Shown here: positions 1 to 12,667 of the stretch, in pieces
Numbering within the stretch: the first letter of the stretch is position 1
Layout of the letters: each line of letters begins with the position of its first letter
Assembly (NCBI GenBank): GCA_944472135.2
Contig: OX235265.1
Location: forward strand, 56,307,112 to 56,371,111
Reading direction: 5' to 3'
Source: Trichobilharzia regenti
Lineage: Eukaryota; Platyhelminthes; Trematoda; Strigeidida; Schistosomatidae
DNA length: 64,000 bases
The notes under the pieces: model-generated
What the model saw: the letters and a program-made list of their open reading frames with translations, nothing else
Told to the model about the DNA's origin: nothing
Databases searched by the model: none
Made by a program: the position numbers and the translations under genes

Positions 1-555
1 GACTTTCTGGTATAACCAAGACTCTTCTTCTAAAATGCATTAGTTTATTTATTTATCCCATTATTTTTCACTTTTCCTTCTTATACAATGGTGTGATACC
101 GGTGTGATACCCATATCATTTGAAGATTAAAGGATTGTAAGTAGGGTGGTGATTAGTGTGCCTTCAACCCAGCTAACTGACATTGTTGTAAACAAGCATT
201 TTAGTTCATGCAAGCCGTTGGCTGACGTTACCATTCAAGATGGTAAACTTCTCCTTTATTGATAACTTTCTTCCTGCTTCTCTTCAGAAAAAATTAGAAG
301 CGGTTCCATTAGAATTTATGCTCACACAGGTAAATATAAAAATTCAACGATAATTTATATAGCATCGACTTTGTGCGTGGAGACGTATTTCAGGGAAAAG
401 TCCCAAATTTTAATCTGCAAACTAAACAGTTACTTATTTCTAGCAATATTACCCACATTAACATTCTTTAAGTTCAATTTTTGTGGTTAGATATTTCGGT
501 TGTAAATATTTAAAAGAAGTCAGCTTATGGTGATATGTACAGGCTGAAAATTCTA
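1..555. other. intronic or flanking DNA, nothing recognised
   Basis: AT-rich sequence without a convincing exon, RNA gene or repeat. It may belong to the intron before the missing ELAPOR tail exons. Confidence 0.5.
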
Positions 556-588
556 TTTCTATGTGTATTGAACATGGGCACTGTGGTA

Positions 589-1805
589 GTAAGAAATTCC
601 ATATTTGTTTATTAGATATATCACACAGTGAAACAGTACTATTTACTGGATTTATTTTTTTGTATTTTATTTTTGATTACAACTTGATTTTCGCACCGTA
701 TTTTTGGTACAAGTATGGAATTTTCAGCATGGATATCGGTAGCCCAAATTTTGTAGGCCGACCATAGATATCAGGTGTGCGTCGGCGGGGTATTGAACCT
801 CGGACCATGTGCATGGTCGGCGAGAGTCCTAACCACTGTGCCACCGACGATGAAGTTTCGAAAAAAATTTATTATTCATAATCATATCAATTGTAATCAC
901 ACGACTTTGAAACTTGAGTTTTATAGTTTTTTTTTTCTCCTATTTGTCGTAGGGGTAGTAGAATTTTCCAGATATCAGGGACAGGTGATGAATCATTCCT
1001 ATTACATGTATTTGCAGATGATTCGATAAACAAAACTTCTGTTATCAATCTCTCCCTATACCCTGTGACATTAAATTTTAAAACTGTCATCCTATTACTA
1101 GTAATGACAACACCAACAATAAAGAATGTAAATCATCAACAGTAATTCCATACAAGGAAGGAACCTCGGAAGCCTTATGCAGAATTCTTAACAAGGCAGG
1201 AATAAAAGTGGCTGGCATTCAATCTGCCCACAAACTCAATTAGAAACAAGCTTTGTCGGTTAAAGGATCCTGTGGAGCCTTTAAAACAAAACAATTTATT
1301 TTATCTAATACCCTGCAATGATTGTCACGTCAAATACATAGGTCAAAGTAGAAGAATAGAGGCAGTCAGACTATCCGAGTAAAAAATCCTAGCAAACTTT
1401 AGATTAGTTAACCCAGTAGATAAGAAATCTAGAGAATAGTTCAGCTACAGCACTACATGCAATTGCACACACAACCATACAATACTATGGGATGGAATAA
1501 GATGACAATTTTAAAATCTAATGTCACAGGGTATAGGGAGAGATTGATAACAGAAGTTTTGTTTATCGAATCATCTGCAAATACATGTAATAGGAATGAT
1601 TCATCACCTGTCCCTGATATCTGGAAAATTCTACTACCCCTACGACAAATAGGAGAAAACAAAAAAAAACTATAAAACTCAAGTTTCAAAGTCGTGTGAT
1701 TGCAATTGATATGATTATGAACAATAAATTTTTTTTCGAAACGTCATCCAGTAAATAATGCTGTTTCACTGTGTGATATATCTAATGAACAACCTAATAT
1801 GGAAA
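589..1805 (+). mobile_element. palindromic Penelope-like element, PLE-B copy 1, split by a SINE
   Basis: Two inverted copies of a PLE 3' end face outward: 589-644 plus 852-1092 on the minus strand and 1496-1805 on the plus strand. Both encode RERLITEVLFIESSANTCNR followed by NDSSPVPDIWKILLPLRQIG. Between them, at about 1300-1380 (+), another frame gives CNDCHVKYIGQSRR, the GIY-YIG endonuclease motif of PLEs, followed by an in-frame stop. Both arms end with ATCACACAGTGAAACAG-type sequence. The element is non-coding today because of stops and frameshifts. Confidence 0.75.
645..851 (-). repeat. SINE2 copy A (tRNA-headed) inserted in the PLE-B left arm
   Basis: Read on the minus strand it starts with a tRNA-like head (box A TGGCACAGTGG, box B GGTTCAATACC), then a body containing TATCGGTAGCCCAAAT read on plus, and an A-rich tail. 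Uninterrupted PLE sequence resumes on each side (TTTACTGGA before, AAGTTTCGAAAA after), showing it inserted later than the PLE. Copies B and C are at 51804-52003 and 63065-63206. Confidence 0.8.
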
Positions 1806-3150
1806 ATTCTATTTCGTATATTATTCCTTGAAGAAAAATTTGTCATTATTATTATTCTTTTCAAAAAATTGCTGTCACGATCTGTATTACTTGATGTAAG
1901 AACAGTTAATAATCATCTGCAATTCTTAAAATGTTTCTTATTAATAAATTACGCAATAGGTCAGAATAAGCTAAAATTCTTGACCTAATCATTATGATCA
2001 TTTTAATCTTAAGATTACTTAACTACAAGAAGAATTAAAGAACTAACTTATATTGTACTTTTGTAATAATTTAAAAGTAATTCCTTACCAAAAAATACAT
2101 TGTGTAACTGCACTGAATGAGCAAATGGGTAGAAGAAATAATATACACATGGAAAATTGTCCTAACAAGGACAGAAACTTATAGGAAACAAAAAAGACCA
2201 TTTTCTCATTTGTCCAAACTCATGTTTTAAATTTCCCGTTATCAGAAATTTTTAATTCATTTCTTGATTAATGTGATGACACAGCTGTAAAATGATATGC
2301 TTTAAATGAATTGTTCTTATTTCATGTTACTCCTACAGTACGACTCAGTCATCCATATTAAAAAATGAATGTGAAAACACGATTTTTGGGACTACAAACG
2401 GATAATATAAATTTCTAATCATTTTGGAAGTGTTATTATTCATGGGAAAGATCAAGGCTGCCAGGAAAATTGAAAGGCACACAGACACCGAGTATTCAGT
2501 GTCACTAAGCTAATGCATACATTTCAAGAAGCTTGTTTCTATGATTCATTATGTGTATACTGTAGCCTGAAATCAGCATTACAGGTGGATTGCATTAAAA
2601 CTGACATGCTTCATTTGAACGCAAAAATTGATAAAACATCGTTTCGATTCACTGACAAGCCAAAGTATTAGCACTTGAGATACACAGGGAAATTTAATTA
2701 GTCTTTAAATAATTATAAATGATAAGAAAATAGGTGGTTAGAACTTTTCTCATGATACTTTTTTGGATTTCTAACCATCATTACACGACTACGTGACGTC
2801 TTTTAATAAACTTCTTATTTATTCCCAGTTGACTTAACATATGACTTCTGTCATTCCACATATTTTTCAATATGCAAATATTTGGAAGGAGATTTCAGAG
2901 GACACTACTGTTTAAGTAGAGTACGCTCGTTAAATTTAGCTTCTGAAAACTGTTCAGCTAAAGGGCAGTTTTGTTCATTCCAAATGTTTAAGTACAAAAA
3001 TTCCGTAGTAAGCGTAAAATAAGTCAGTCGTTATTTTCTGATAAAGGACTCTGATCACAGTGAAAGTGATAATTTGCAGTTATCATTTTTAGTGTTATAA
3101 TAGTTGAACTACGAAACTGTGATTGTTCTAATAAACAATAGCTTCTTAAT
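1806..3150. other. intronic DNA, nothing recognised
   Basis: No exon, RNA gene or repeat could be supported in this AT-rich stretch. Confidence 0.5.
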
Positions 3151-3154
3151 ATAT

Positions 3155-3348
3155 GTGTGAAATTTGGGCACTGTGGCAGTAAGTAATTCCATATCAGGTT
3201 GTTTATTAGATATATCACACAGTGAAACAGTAATATTTGTTGGAAGTCATGTGATTACAATTGAGATGATTATGAACGATAAACTGTATTCAAAACGTCA
3301 TCCAATAAATAATACTGTTTCACTGTGTGATGTATCTGATAAACAATC
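3155..3348 (+). mobile_element. minimal palindromic PLE-B 3' end (copy 2)
   Basis: The termini 3197-3245 and 3299-3347 are inverted copies of ATCACACAGTGAAACAGTA-type sequence, the same 3' terminus as in the 589-1805 element. The centre, about 50 bp, carries the PLE-B 3' region (GATTATGAACGATAAACTG and CAAAACGTCATCC). Only the last 150 bp or so of the element survive. Confidence 0.65.
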
Positions 3349-4625
3349 TAAAATGAGACAACAGCTTCAACGTTAACTTCAGAATGAAGCGAGATCACAG
3401 AATTCTACATCAGTGAAATAAACTTTTCTGATGAATGTGATTGGTTGTATTTTCATTTCTTCGTTTCCATTTCGTCAACCTACTGCATGACATATCTAGT
3501 ATATGAACTGATATTTTATTATTTATTATTCTTTTCTTGTGTTTAAAATGTAACGTAGGGTTCCACTAGCACATCTCCATTGTACTGGATCAATGAATAT
3601 TTTTCATTTTATTTCGGAAAATCGCTTGGCAGTTTGAGAGAATTACCCCATGACCTTGTTAGACATTTTAGTTTTTTGTAGAGTTCTTTGGGTGTGTTGT
3701 TAGCAAGGTGCTTCTGAATGATGTTCGGTTGAAGTGAGAAATCTTTTTGATTCAATTTAAGCTTGTTCAGGAAACTGTGGCGAAACGAACGCGTTGTTCA
3801 ACAGTGACTTCACTTAAGGGGACTTCTACCTTTTGCAGATATTATTTTATCTAAGCAACTCCTCTGAATGTTTGACGCTATCTGCCTTGTTCTTCAGTAC
3901 AGAACTAAATATTATGAACTTTAGCTCAACAACTTAAGGTATCTTGTTGTTTTTCTTCACCAAATCTTGACAACTTTAGTGATAATTCTAAGACAAAAAT
4001 AAGTTTACTTTGAGAAATCAACAGTGCAGTATTCCACTTTTTTTAGAAACTTATTTCATTCTTGAAAATAGCTGACTTCATAACTTAACCATTTAATCCT
4101 CATTTTGTTGCCTTGCAGTCAAGTTTACTTTCTGATTAAATCATACTGCGTTGTACTGTACAAATTAGCTGTGTCGGTAATTCTTTTAGAGAATTCGATG
4201 ATTTCAAAGTGTTTTTGACCACATATTAAAATCTCTTGGAGTTGTAGTAGGATAAAAAGATCAGTAAAGTGGCTGCAATTGTTTGAGAACCCCAATTCTT
4301 ACTAATGAAACTGGGTTACAAATTAACTTAAGTTTAAACACTGATGCTGAAATATCCGAGTGACTGTGGCATTACTGCCATACTATGTTGAAGATTGTCA
4401 AACTAAAAAAGACAGTTGGTAAATGCATTTCAGATTTTGGTAATTGTAGAGATTCAGCAGAATGTAATAAATTAGCTTTTGTACCATTACGTTGTCATCC
4501 GTTTACTGTTTTCAGTTTATTTTTAGCAGAAATCAGTATTGAGAAGGTGCTTTTTGAAATCCGAAAGGCTTCAAATTAAAACTGCATTATCTCAGGGGGT
4601 TGCAGAAGTAATTATAATAAGAACA
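3349..4625. other. intron downstream of the transmembrane exon
   Basis: Expected to be the intron between exon n and the missing tail exon. I looked on the minus strand for a tail exon and saw none. Confidence 0.5.
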
Positions 4626-4631
4626 ACTTAC

Positions 4632-4781
4632 GTCTTATTTCGGCGATAGCATACAAAAATAATCAGTCCCAAGATAACCAGGACAAAAGTAGTTAGAAAG
4701 ATAGCCGCAATTTGAGCCTTACTCAGTATTGGACACGTTTCAATAACAGTGAGATTTCTGCCAGGTTCAATTCGACACTCC
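4632..4781 (-). CDS. ELAPOR1: ELAPOR exon n (transmembrane helix)
   Basis: The 150-nt exon has acceptor AACGTCAG before 4781 and donor GTAAGT (4631-4626). One base completes the tryptophan codon from exon m: HLRAPW|ECRIEPGRNLTVIE, which matches vertebrate VWREPKLCSGGISLPE. TCPILSKAQ is followed by a hydrophobic helix of about 23 residues (IAAIFLTTFVLVILGLIIFV), then CYRRNK, a basic stop-transfer sequence like vertebrate CYFWKKNQ. The NLT sequon is lumenal. The exon leaves two bases, so at least one cytoplasmic-tail exon must follow below 4626. I found no sequence resembling the vertebrate EYKYSKL tail in 1-4600. Confidence 0.95.
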
Positions 4782-6226
4782 CTGACGTTAAGTAAAAAGC
4801 AGTTAAATGTATTGTACACATATTTATATGAAACTTATCTGCATATGTATATATAAACAACTTCAAGTAATACTTATGTGTACACTACAGTGCATTATTT
4901 CAGAATATTTAAACGTCTTTTATTTAAGAATATGAGGAAATAAATTATTTCGTTATATGTTGTTTTTTTCTAACAAATACTGCCTTAATCGTAAAAAGTC
5001 ACTCGTGATTTCATTTCGTGTAATCCAGCAACATAGATTGTGATATGTCAGTTCACTTCTTAAACATCCCCTACTTTGGTATACTATCAACGTTTGATTT
5101 AAATTTTTTTAGTGAAATACTCAGGCGAATAGATGAAGCAGCAGTGAGTTCCCCCTAGGATGCTTTTACATAACCACTTTTTTACCAGGTTATCAACAGT
5201 AATCGGCAAGCTTTATTTCTATTCAAGATACATTATTGATAACTTTGTTATGTTTAATGCAAATATAAGTTTTGAAAAACTGGTGAGCATATTTGACAAT
5301 CCCTACCAACAGGTCAAATGTAACCTTGCCTCAGAGTAAAACTCTGAGTTTTACTTCCCTTATATTTAACTTGGATTAAAGGATACAAGGTTAACTCCAG
5401 AAACCAACTGAAAGAAAGTTTAAATGAAATTGACAGCCTGTTAATTTGTCAATTGCAATTTCTCTGGGGGAAAAAGGAAACCAGACCCACTCAGTTATCT
5501 CAAAGATAAAAAAGTAAACACTGAGGACGGAATTGATGCAAAATTGCAGACGTTTCCGGATTCGCCACTCCAACCAAATTATTTCATATGATATTCAACA
5601 ATGAAGTGTGAGAATGAATTATTTTACTAGCTTATTTGAATGTACAGTACCTTATACCTCGAGATTACTGTATTTCACTGAGGAAACAAGCTTCACTAAG
5701 ATAAGGATTCGTGCTCAGGTAAGGCCTACTGTGGAGGCTAATTATTGACCTATATTCACTTAAGAACATGAAGAGTAACGTTAGGCTACATATCATAATT
5801 AACCTCTGTGCTAACGAATTAGGCTGTGATACAAACTGTATGGTTATTTATTTTATCCATGACTCATACCGAATTGGGGATACATTATGAAGAGGAAATA
5901 CTCTTCATCATAGCTAAAATCAGGGTTGAAGATGTCTCTAAACTGATAAACAAAATCATATCATGAGGACAGTATACATCCTTATGTAGGAAAAGAAACC
6001 ACTGTCCTAAGTAATGCGTAGGACAATCTATGCTACTAATTGAATGGTTAATCTTAAGACATCAATGAACCTTCCATACTAGGTGTATACACAGCTAGTG
6101 TCTCTCATTTAACAACACAGTGTTAAAGTATTTAGACCAGCAATTAGCGCACAAATATGAAATTATATGATAGTAGAAATTAGAATTGAAAACACTGAAT
6201 ACCCTCAATTATCGTGTTACACCTAC
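4782..6226. other. ELAPOR intron m-n, no repeat recognised
   Basis: A simple AT-rich intron of about 1.4 kb. Short open frames in it have no recognisable similarity. Confidence 0.6.
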
Positions 6227-6511
6227 CATGGAGCACGAAGATGTACTTTTCTGTAACCATATACGCATTCACCTAAGATTCTTTCATAATCATTTTCTCT
6301 ACACATGCGACAAGCATACATAGTAAGCCACAAGAAGTGGTAATTACATCCATCACATGTCCCATCAGGACAGGCTGGCGGTAATTCAATTTTACCATAA
6401 ATGTAGTCTGGAATATCTTGAATTTGACTCATAAATTTACCAATTTCTTGTGTGAATACACATCGGAGTGTTATCACAGACGTTCTTCCCAGGGGACAAT
6501 TTGAACTATGG
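6227..6511 (-). CDS. ELAPOR1: ELAPOR exon m (CPDGTCDGCNYHFLW signature)
   Basis: The 285-nt exon has acceptor AACTTTAG before 6511 and donor GTAGGT (6226-6221). After one completing base it reads HSSNCPLGRTSVITLRCV, then PPACPDGTCDGCNYHFLW, YACRMCRENDYERILGEC and YGYRKVHLRAP with two bases left. It aligns with the vertebrate SCSSGRSTTIRVRC, GTCSDGTCDGCNFHFLW, AACPLCSVADYHAIVSSC and YVWREP blocks, cysteine for cysteine. This is the strongest family signature in the window. It is the last lumenal exon before the membrane-spanning exon. Confidence 0.97.
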
Positions 6512-9500
6512 CTAAAGTTAAAAAAGAAATTTTTGCAATTAGTTAACTAGTATCCCGAAAAAAAATCAAATGATTTCGTGAGTTACTATTATACTGACAA
6601 CTCATAAGTAAAAAGTTAAGTATTTCATGCATCTTCACTTAATGTCATTGTTTGAAAGTCTTTTTACCTGTTGGATTAGACAGCATTAGGTCATTTATGC
6701 ACATCCTACCCTGTGTTACTTAGAAATAAAATTTATTGGTCAGCTTGCTTAGTATATGAGACTTAACTAATCTTCACATGAAAAGATTTCAGTATTATGG
6801 AAACAAGTAGTAGGAGAACAAACTACTTATTGTATCTTGAAGGTGTAGCGATTTGACGCTTTGAAATTTTTTTAATGTTTAGACAAATTTCATCTCCTAA
6901 TGTTCCAATAAATTAATCGATAAGAATTTGACTAACCAATCAAAAGCGACTACTTACGTGAAACTGTCTTTATTGTTGACGATAACTCATAACTCCAACC
7001 AGAACATACATAAAATAATATCTAAGTATCCCATATATAAATGCTCAAAACTGCAAAGTCTGCACGTTATCAAGAAATGATAATATACTAACTATCGAGG
7101 TACACTGCCAAAATTAGCATTATTTGATTCAGTGAAAATTCACTGAATACTGACAGTTAGGAAGAAAACTTTTCACAACTCTCAAAAGTGTCAAACGTTG
7201 TGTATATCTACAGATAAACCTCAAATGTCTAATCGCATTAGCGAATTTAAATAAGGTATTCAGCCATTAACACTTTCTGTCAATCTCCAAAATTTACCTC
7301 CCTAGTGGTTTAATTGTGATATATAACTAGTCATTTTAGTCAGAAATATGGTAAGCTGTGTTTGTACTTTAACCTGATTTCGGACGGAAATGACAAGTTC
7401 AATGTGTGTTCATCCCTATGGATTAAAATAATGAGAAATAACTGAATAACAGTAATTAATATTCACTTTATGACTAGTTGCCACTATTTATATATCTATT
7501 ATCTAATAGGAAATGTCCTATTTCTATAATAATTAATAACTTTCGAGTTAATTATATAAATAAAGTCAGCTTATATTTAGGAACATGCTTTTTTCGATAA
7601 AAATAGAAAATCCTGATATCCCTATCCCAACTAGAGGTGAATTCAATTACATATTGTGATATATGGTCAAGAGAATATCATTAACTCATCGTGCTCTTCA
7701 TGGGAGGAAATTTCTGGGAGGATAGAAAAGACACAGTGTAAAAGGCGTAGCTCATAGGAGACTGAAGCCTCCAAGTTGTTAATCATATGACCCAGTCGTT
7801 TTTATATGTTTGCTTACTTTCATCATTCTCAAGGTGATAAAGCTATTGGCACCATTCAGTAGCGAAACGTCAGTAAAAACAATATCATTTTGTTTATCAT
7901 TCATTGGAAAATACAAAAAACCTTTATTACAAGGAATTAGTGATAGGAAGCATACCATGGGAATATACTACATGATAGACAAATGCTTGAAACATTATTC
8001 AATGATAAATCTTCTGTTATTTTGGTTCTATTTAAGTTACATTATTTCACACCTCAGGTCACCAGCATCTCTAAATATTTGCTAGTGATAAATTCCTTAT
8101 ACATGATCAGTTATGCCAACGCACGAAGGCACATAATATCCATCTTTTGCATTTTTTAAAACATCCCTTAGATCACAGTTCATAAAATCTGATCCAGCTT
8201 CACCTAGATTCCTTTTTCATTAACAACACAGGCATAACTCTGCCTTGTTTAGCATTAATGACCACTCAAAAAAGCATGGTGATAAAAATATATGAACCGA
8301 TACACAGATTCATCTCATTTGTCTTGCAATGTATAGCCTCAACACCTCTGTGGTTGACTTTCTTTAGGGAATTATTTGATGCTGATTGGGACGTGAATAT
8401 AATTCGTGAGATCATGAAGTTTTTCATCATAATATTAGCTGTAAATGGTAGGGCCCCACTATGAATCACAATTCATAGGCTGAAGTGATGAAACAGGTAC
8501 TACGAAAAAACTGCAGTAAATTTTCTAATAGAATTACAAACGTTGATTCAATATTACTAAGCAATCTGAGTTGGCTTCTGCAAATTCTGGAAGCTGTGCA
8601 TCAATGATAGGATCCATATCTTAATTAAGTTCTCTGATGTTAAGTAACCAAGATAGCTTTCAGAAATTTTTATTTCTATATATCTCAAAATTTAGCTAAA
8701 GTAGGAATTTTCTAAATACCACCCGCCACGTAAATACAATTGCAATTTCAGTGAGGTTATTAAAACATCCGAGATATTTTACAGGCAGTAAAACTTACTC
8801 ATCAGATGTAAATATGTAATGCAGATCGTTACCAGTTTCTATTATGAACGGAGAAAATGCAAAGAAATAAGAAATATGTGAGTATTAGGCTGATTCGAGT
8901 AGATAGGGAAAGGAAACAAGTAAGATTCACGAAAAAGAAACAAAATTTGACGGCTAATAGGTGTGCTTCAGAGGGGAAGATGGGGGTTTATACACAGAGG
9001 GATTGTCCTAAGTTATATGTAAATTTCCTTCAGTCATGCCTACAAATTAGATTAAAGCCACCTGGGAATTATCCAACCAGGTTGGTGATTTAATGCGCTA
9101 AAGTTTATTTCCTACAGGGTATTTTCGTGTATGTATGCCCTTTTAGGCAATATCTCATAGCAAGTACATACATGAGTTATTCGAGAACGTTTCAGTTGCC
9201 GGAGTATGTGTATGTGAATATACGTTGATGAGTTTTGGTAACCTTTATAATCTAAAATGACTGGTGTTTATGCAGGAAATCAATTTGTAGATTTAGGAAA
9301 CTTTTGTTCATATAGTGAAAACATATTCCACATTGTCCTCAGATCAGTACAGATGACCGTTTTCTTGCATAGAAAGGTATGACAAAAGTAATTATACTTG
9401 ATGGAAGGAGACTCTATAAAAAGAACATTTTAACATACCAAAGGCTACGTTTCACATGTTTAAAACCGAAATTGGAAGAGCACTTCATTTCTGATGAATA

Positions 9501-9661
9501 GAAGCCAGTGACAGTATGGGCGCGCAGTACTCATATATTCTATGTAGGTCAATTACTAATAAATGATGTAACAGTTATAAATGCAAGAATCTCATTACTT
9601 GTGTAAGTGAATCTTGACGAACATCAAAGTTTGGTCTGCATTAATGCTAGAATTTTCTTAC
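6512..9661. other. ELAPOR intron l-m
   Basis: An intron of about 3.1 kb. Near 7830-7885 the text GTGATAAAGCTATTGGC...CGAAACGTCAG resembles PLE 3' tails, but is too short to call. The rest is unremarkable. Confidence 0.5.
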
Positions 9662-9696
9662 CTGCTAGACAGAATTTCTGGTATCTTCACGTTTTT
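9662..9696 (-). CDS. ELAPOR1: ELAPOR exon l (35-nt exon, IPEIL motif)
   Basis: The tiny exon has acceptor TTTTTTCCAG and donor GTAAGA (9661-9656). It reads KNVKIPEILSS plus two bases that complete a serine codon in exon m: LSS|SHSSNCPLGRTSVITLRC. The vertebrate counterpart is LGIPDVIFFYRSNDVTQSC. The 3' phase is perfect. The 5' end must start in phase 0, whereas exon k leaves one base, so another micro-exon is needed upstream. Confidence 0.68.
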
Positions 9697-10218
9697 CTGG
9701 AAAAAATAATTTAGTTTTGAAATTCCTATTATCATTCGACACTACCTTACAAAACAGTAAGCCTTTTCATTTCTGTCACTGAAAATAACATTTAACTCTT
9801 CACAGTTGAAATATGTATCCGGCAGAACTCTTGAACAGCTGGATTACAACTGTGTCTTTTTATTAGGACTTTCACTTCCTAGAATGCTGACTAGAATTGA
9901 GAAAAACTGGTCTTACACAGAATCCACACCGGTGACTTAAAGGACATCAATCCACCGCTCGACTGACTGATCTAAACATGTTTCAGCGTAATGTTAAGAA
10001 GTGACAAATAGTCATTCACTCTTTATATGTGAACAGCTACTTAAAAGTGCTTTCAAGTGTCATGTACAACCGAAGCATGATGGATGTGAAATTCGCTCAT
10101 CATTTAGTACGCTTTTGAAATCCTTCCTAAGCACACAGATTTTCCAGTAGAGTGAAAATGAAACACTGGAAATAAAACTTAGGAACCAATCGGCAAGCAG
10201 CTGAGCCGAACTAGTTAC

Positions 10219-10235
10219 CTGCAGACCGAGCATTT
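10219..10235 (-). CDS. ELAPOR1: candidate 17-nt ELAPOR micro-exon
   Basis: The sequence AAATGCTCGGTCTGCAG on the minus strand is bounded by AG (TTGTAAAG) and by donor GTAACT. Inserting it takes the one spare base of exon k (giving AAA) and returns phase 0 for exon l, so the protein would read WDED-K-MLGLQ-KNVKIPEI. A 3n+2 length is exactly what the phase gap demands. Schistosome genes are known to use micro-exons. The acceptor AAAG is not optimal, and a match this short can arise by chance, so this is a proposal only. Confidence 0.33.
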
Positions 10236-10299
10236 CTTTACAATAACACCAAATAACGAGGACTTCAAAAGCGATAGCGATAGATAATAACTAACACCC

Positions 10300-10480
10300 G
10301 TGGCTATCACGACTCACTAGCCTAGCAGATCACACGTTGACGTTCTGAACGCTGTGTTGGGTTCTAGTCCCATTGGTAAGATCATCATTCACAAAGGTAC
10401 AGGTACAAACAGATGCTGAGTGTTGAACAGGACGAAAGGCGCGTCCAGACTTCACTGTTAGCCACCTTCGACCAAGTGGC
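10300..10480 (+). repeat. Sm-alpha-like hammerhead SINE, degenerate
   Basis: A box-B-like GGGTTCTAGTCCC (about 10358-10370) is followed by a remnant hammerhead segment, CAGGACGAAAGGCGCGTCC (about 10430-10448), then CACTGTTAGCCACC. The GGAC-GAAA and GCGCGTC parts match stem II, the conserved GAAA and stem III with the cleavage triplet of the Schistosoma Sm-alpha ribozyme. The first core strand is degraded (ATGCTGA), so no activity is expected. Confidence 0.6.
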
Positions 10481-11257
10481 ATCATAGTTACATGGTGTTT
10501 TACAAGAAGTTAAAACAACGTAAACCAACTTTTGAGTACGATGGTTACGCGTACGCTATTGTACCAACGTCACAAATATTAGGTTTGGAATGATATTGTG
10601 GTTACTAAAAAAGGATCCGCATTCAGTTTTAACACTTAAATCCTTTAAGACTGACTTCTGATTTAATATGATAAGAAAACATAAGTCATGAAAGAAAGAA
10701 ATCATGATTCTAGGTGAAGGGAAGACACAGCATTAGATAAACGCAAATATGAGTCTAAACCCCTATGAAAGTCTCACTGCGTTCTACCTGACAATGTAAT
10801 ATTTTGCATAAATAGATATACATGAGAATACAGTAACCGAACAGAAAAATTTTAATTTTAGAATTCATGTTATGGCTAAAATGTTTGTTATTGCAAAATA
10901 TTTCCCTGAAACCCATAACCTAGTAAGTCTTTAACCCAAATATGCATTCGCCCAAATCCATTTATTGAAATTAAAATAAAATGTATTTGTTGCAACTGGA
11001 ATCCGAAAGGAGGATGTGATTTTCATTCTGTTCGGAGCTTATCATTGAAATATAATTGATTGATGCTACTCCTACTGAGACTTTGATCCAGCAAACATAA
11101 TTTCAAATTGTGAAGCCAACAAATATCAACAAAGACTGATCAAATCACTTTAGATAAATCAGCAACGTATAATTTCAAGTCCTGAGTCTGTGAGGATTTG
11201 TTATGTCTACCTTAAAGCATATATTTTATTAAAAAGAACAAACAGAAGTTAACTTAC

Positions 11258-11358
11258 TATCTTCATCCCATCCTGCTTTAGTTAAATTAGCATTTATTTC
11301 TTGCCAAAACTCCGGCGTCGTGTTACTTGGTACCATACGGACAAGACGATCCGCTAAT
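11258..11358 (-). CDS. ELAPOR1: ELAPOR exon k (LADRL motif)
   Basis: The 101-nt exon has acceptor GAATTCAG before 11358 and donor GTAAGT (11257-11252). One base completes the lysine codon from exon j. It reads LADRLVRMVPSNTTPEFWQE then INANLTKAGWDED and leaves one spare base. Vertebrate ELAPORs carry SLADRLIGVTTDMTLDGI at this place. A downstream alternative acceptor (GATTAG) would drop LA and break the phase, so 11358 is preferred. The single spare base at the 3' end does not fit exon l directly; the candidate 17-nt micro-exon would resolve this. Confidence 0.88.
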
Positions 11359-12667
11359 CTGAATTAGTCAAAAGAAACAAATTGTGAGAATTCTTAATTC
11401 ATTAGAAAACAATTATGGTGATAATAAAAGCAAGAACATCTTAATATGTACATTTCCATCAGCTTATTGTTGAACATGTGTTCGCAAATTATCATGACTA
11501 TTGACACAACTGTAAATGTTTATTAGAGAAAGGCAAAACCGACAATGAAGAGATAGTCATAAATTATTGCTTGAATATGAAGCTTTAGGAGTAACTCTCA
11601 AACTATCAGTGAATCATCTATTATGCCCCAGGAAAAAACTAAGTTTAAAACTATTGTTTTAATCATAGCTATCATTAAAGCCACAAATGTTCGCCAATAA
11701 TGCCATTGCATTCTCGATGGAGTTAAAATCCTTAAAAATTAGGTTAATTATACCAACTTTGAAGTAAAGGTAGTTATTTTGATATAGTTGTGTTCTATAG
11801 GCTAGGTAAGTTATTCACCCACCTGAGCTAGAAATTCTCTCTGGTATCCCATAAACGCAGTTAACAGTCAAAATCGGCTGCATACCTAATGACAAGCAAG
11901 TAATACAGGATTGAGATTAACTGTGTGCAAAAACATCGCATGCATGGAAAAATTAATGCAGCAGGATATCCTGAAGATTTCGTCCTAATTTGGAATCCAC
12001 AAAGTTATTTAATAATAATAATTACAGCTTTATTCCAAACAGTATTTGCGGTACAGTTATGGAATTTTCAGCGTGCATTACAACATATTGCATCCAATTA
12101 CCTCATAAATTTTATAAGATTTTAAAATCAAAATGTAACAGCCAGAAAAAGGTAAATAAAAAAATAAAAAGAACAGCGTTGCGTTCACATTTTAAACAAT
12201 GCACCACAGGATATGAAGTATAATATTGGTGTGTAATAGATGAGAACAACAGTGTAATAGTAACGAGGAAAGGAAAACAAAAACTAGTGGGACTATTTGT
12301 TAGAGTGCCGCAGTAAGTTTATCGTGTCATACCTAACGGATTTCTCATCACATAACAGCTGTGCCAGATATGGTATTGTGGAGCTTTTGTACTTGGTAGT
12401 CCTAGCATATAGCCTCCTAATTAGAAAAGTGGTCGCACCTTATCACGAATACTAAAATGTTGGAGATCATTGTAGATAAAATCCCGATTCCTTGACTAAG
12501 TTACTTATTAATAAAATACCGAATAGACTTTGATTCACACTACACCGTCTTCGTAGACCTAAATAACTGATGGATGCGGCACAATTTTCATTAAATTTCC
12601 CGTTAATACATATGCTTTGCGATGAAAACTTTGAAAATAATAGCAGCCAGAGGCAAACAAAATACAT
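11359..12667. other. ELAPOR intron j-k, proximal part
   Basis: Apart from a short SINE2-like piece near 12000-12075 (ACAGCTTTATTCC, TATGGAATTTTCAGC) nothing could be identified. Confidence 0.45.

Noticed and set aside
7810..8085. 91-codon frame possibly from a PLE
   Set aside because: Only a short CGAAACGTC-type match exists; no protein motif.
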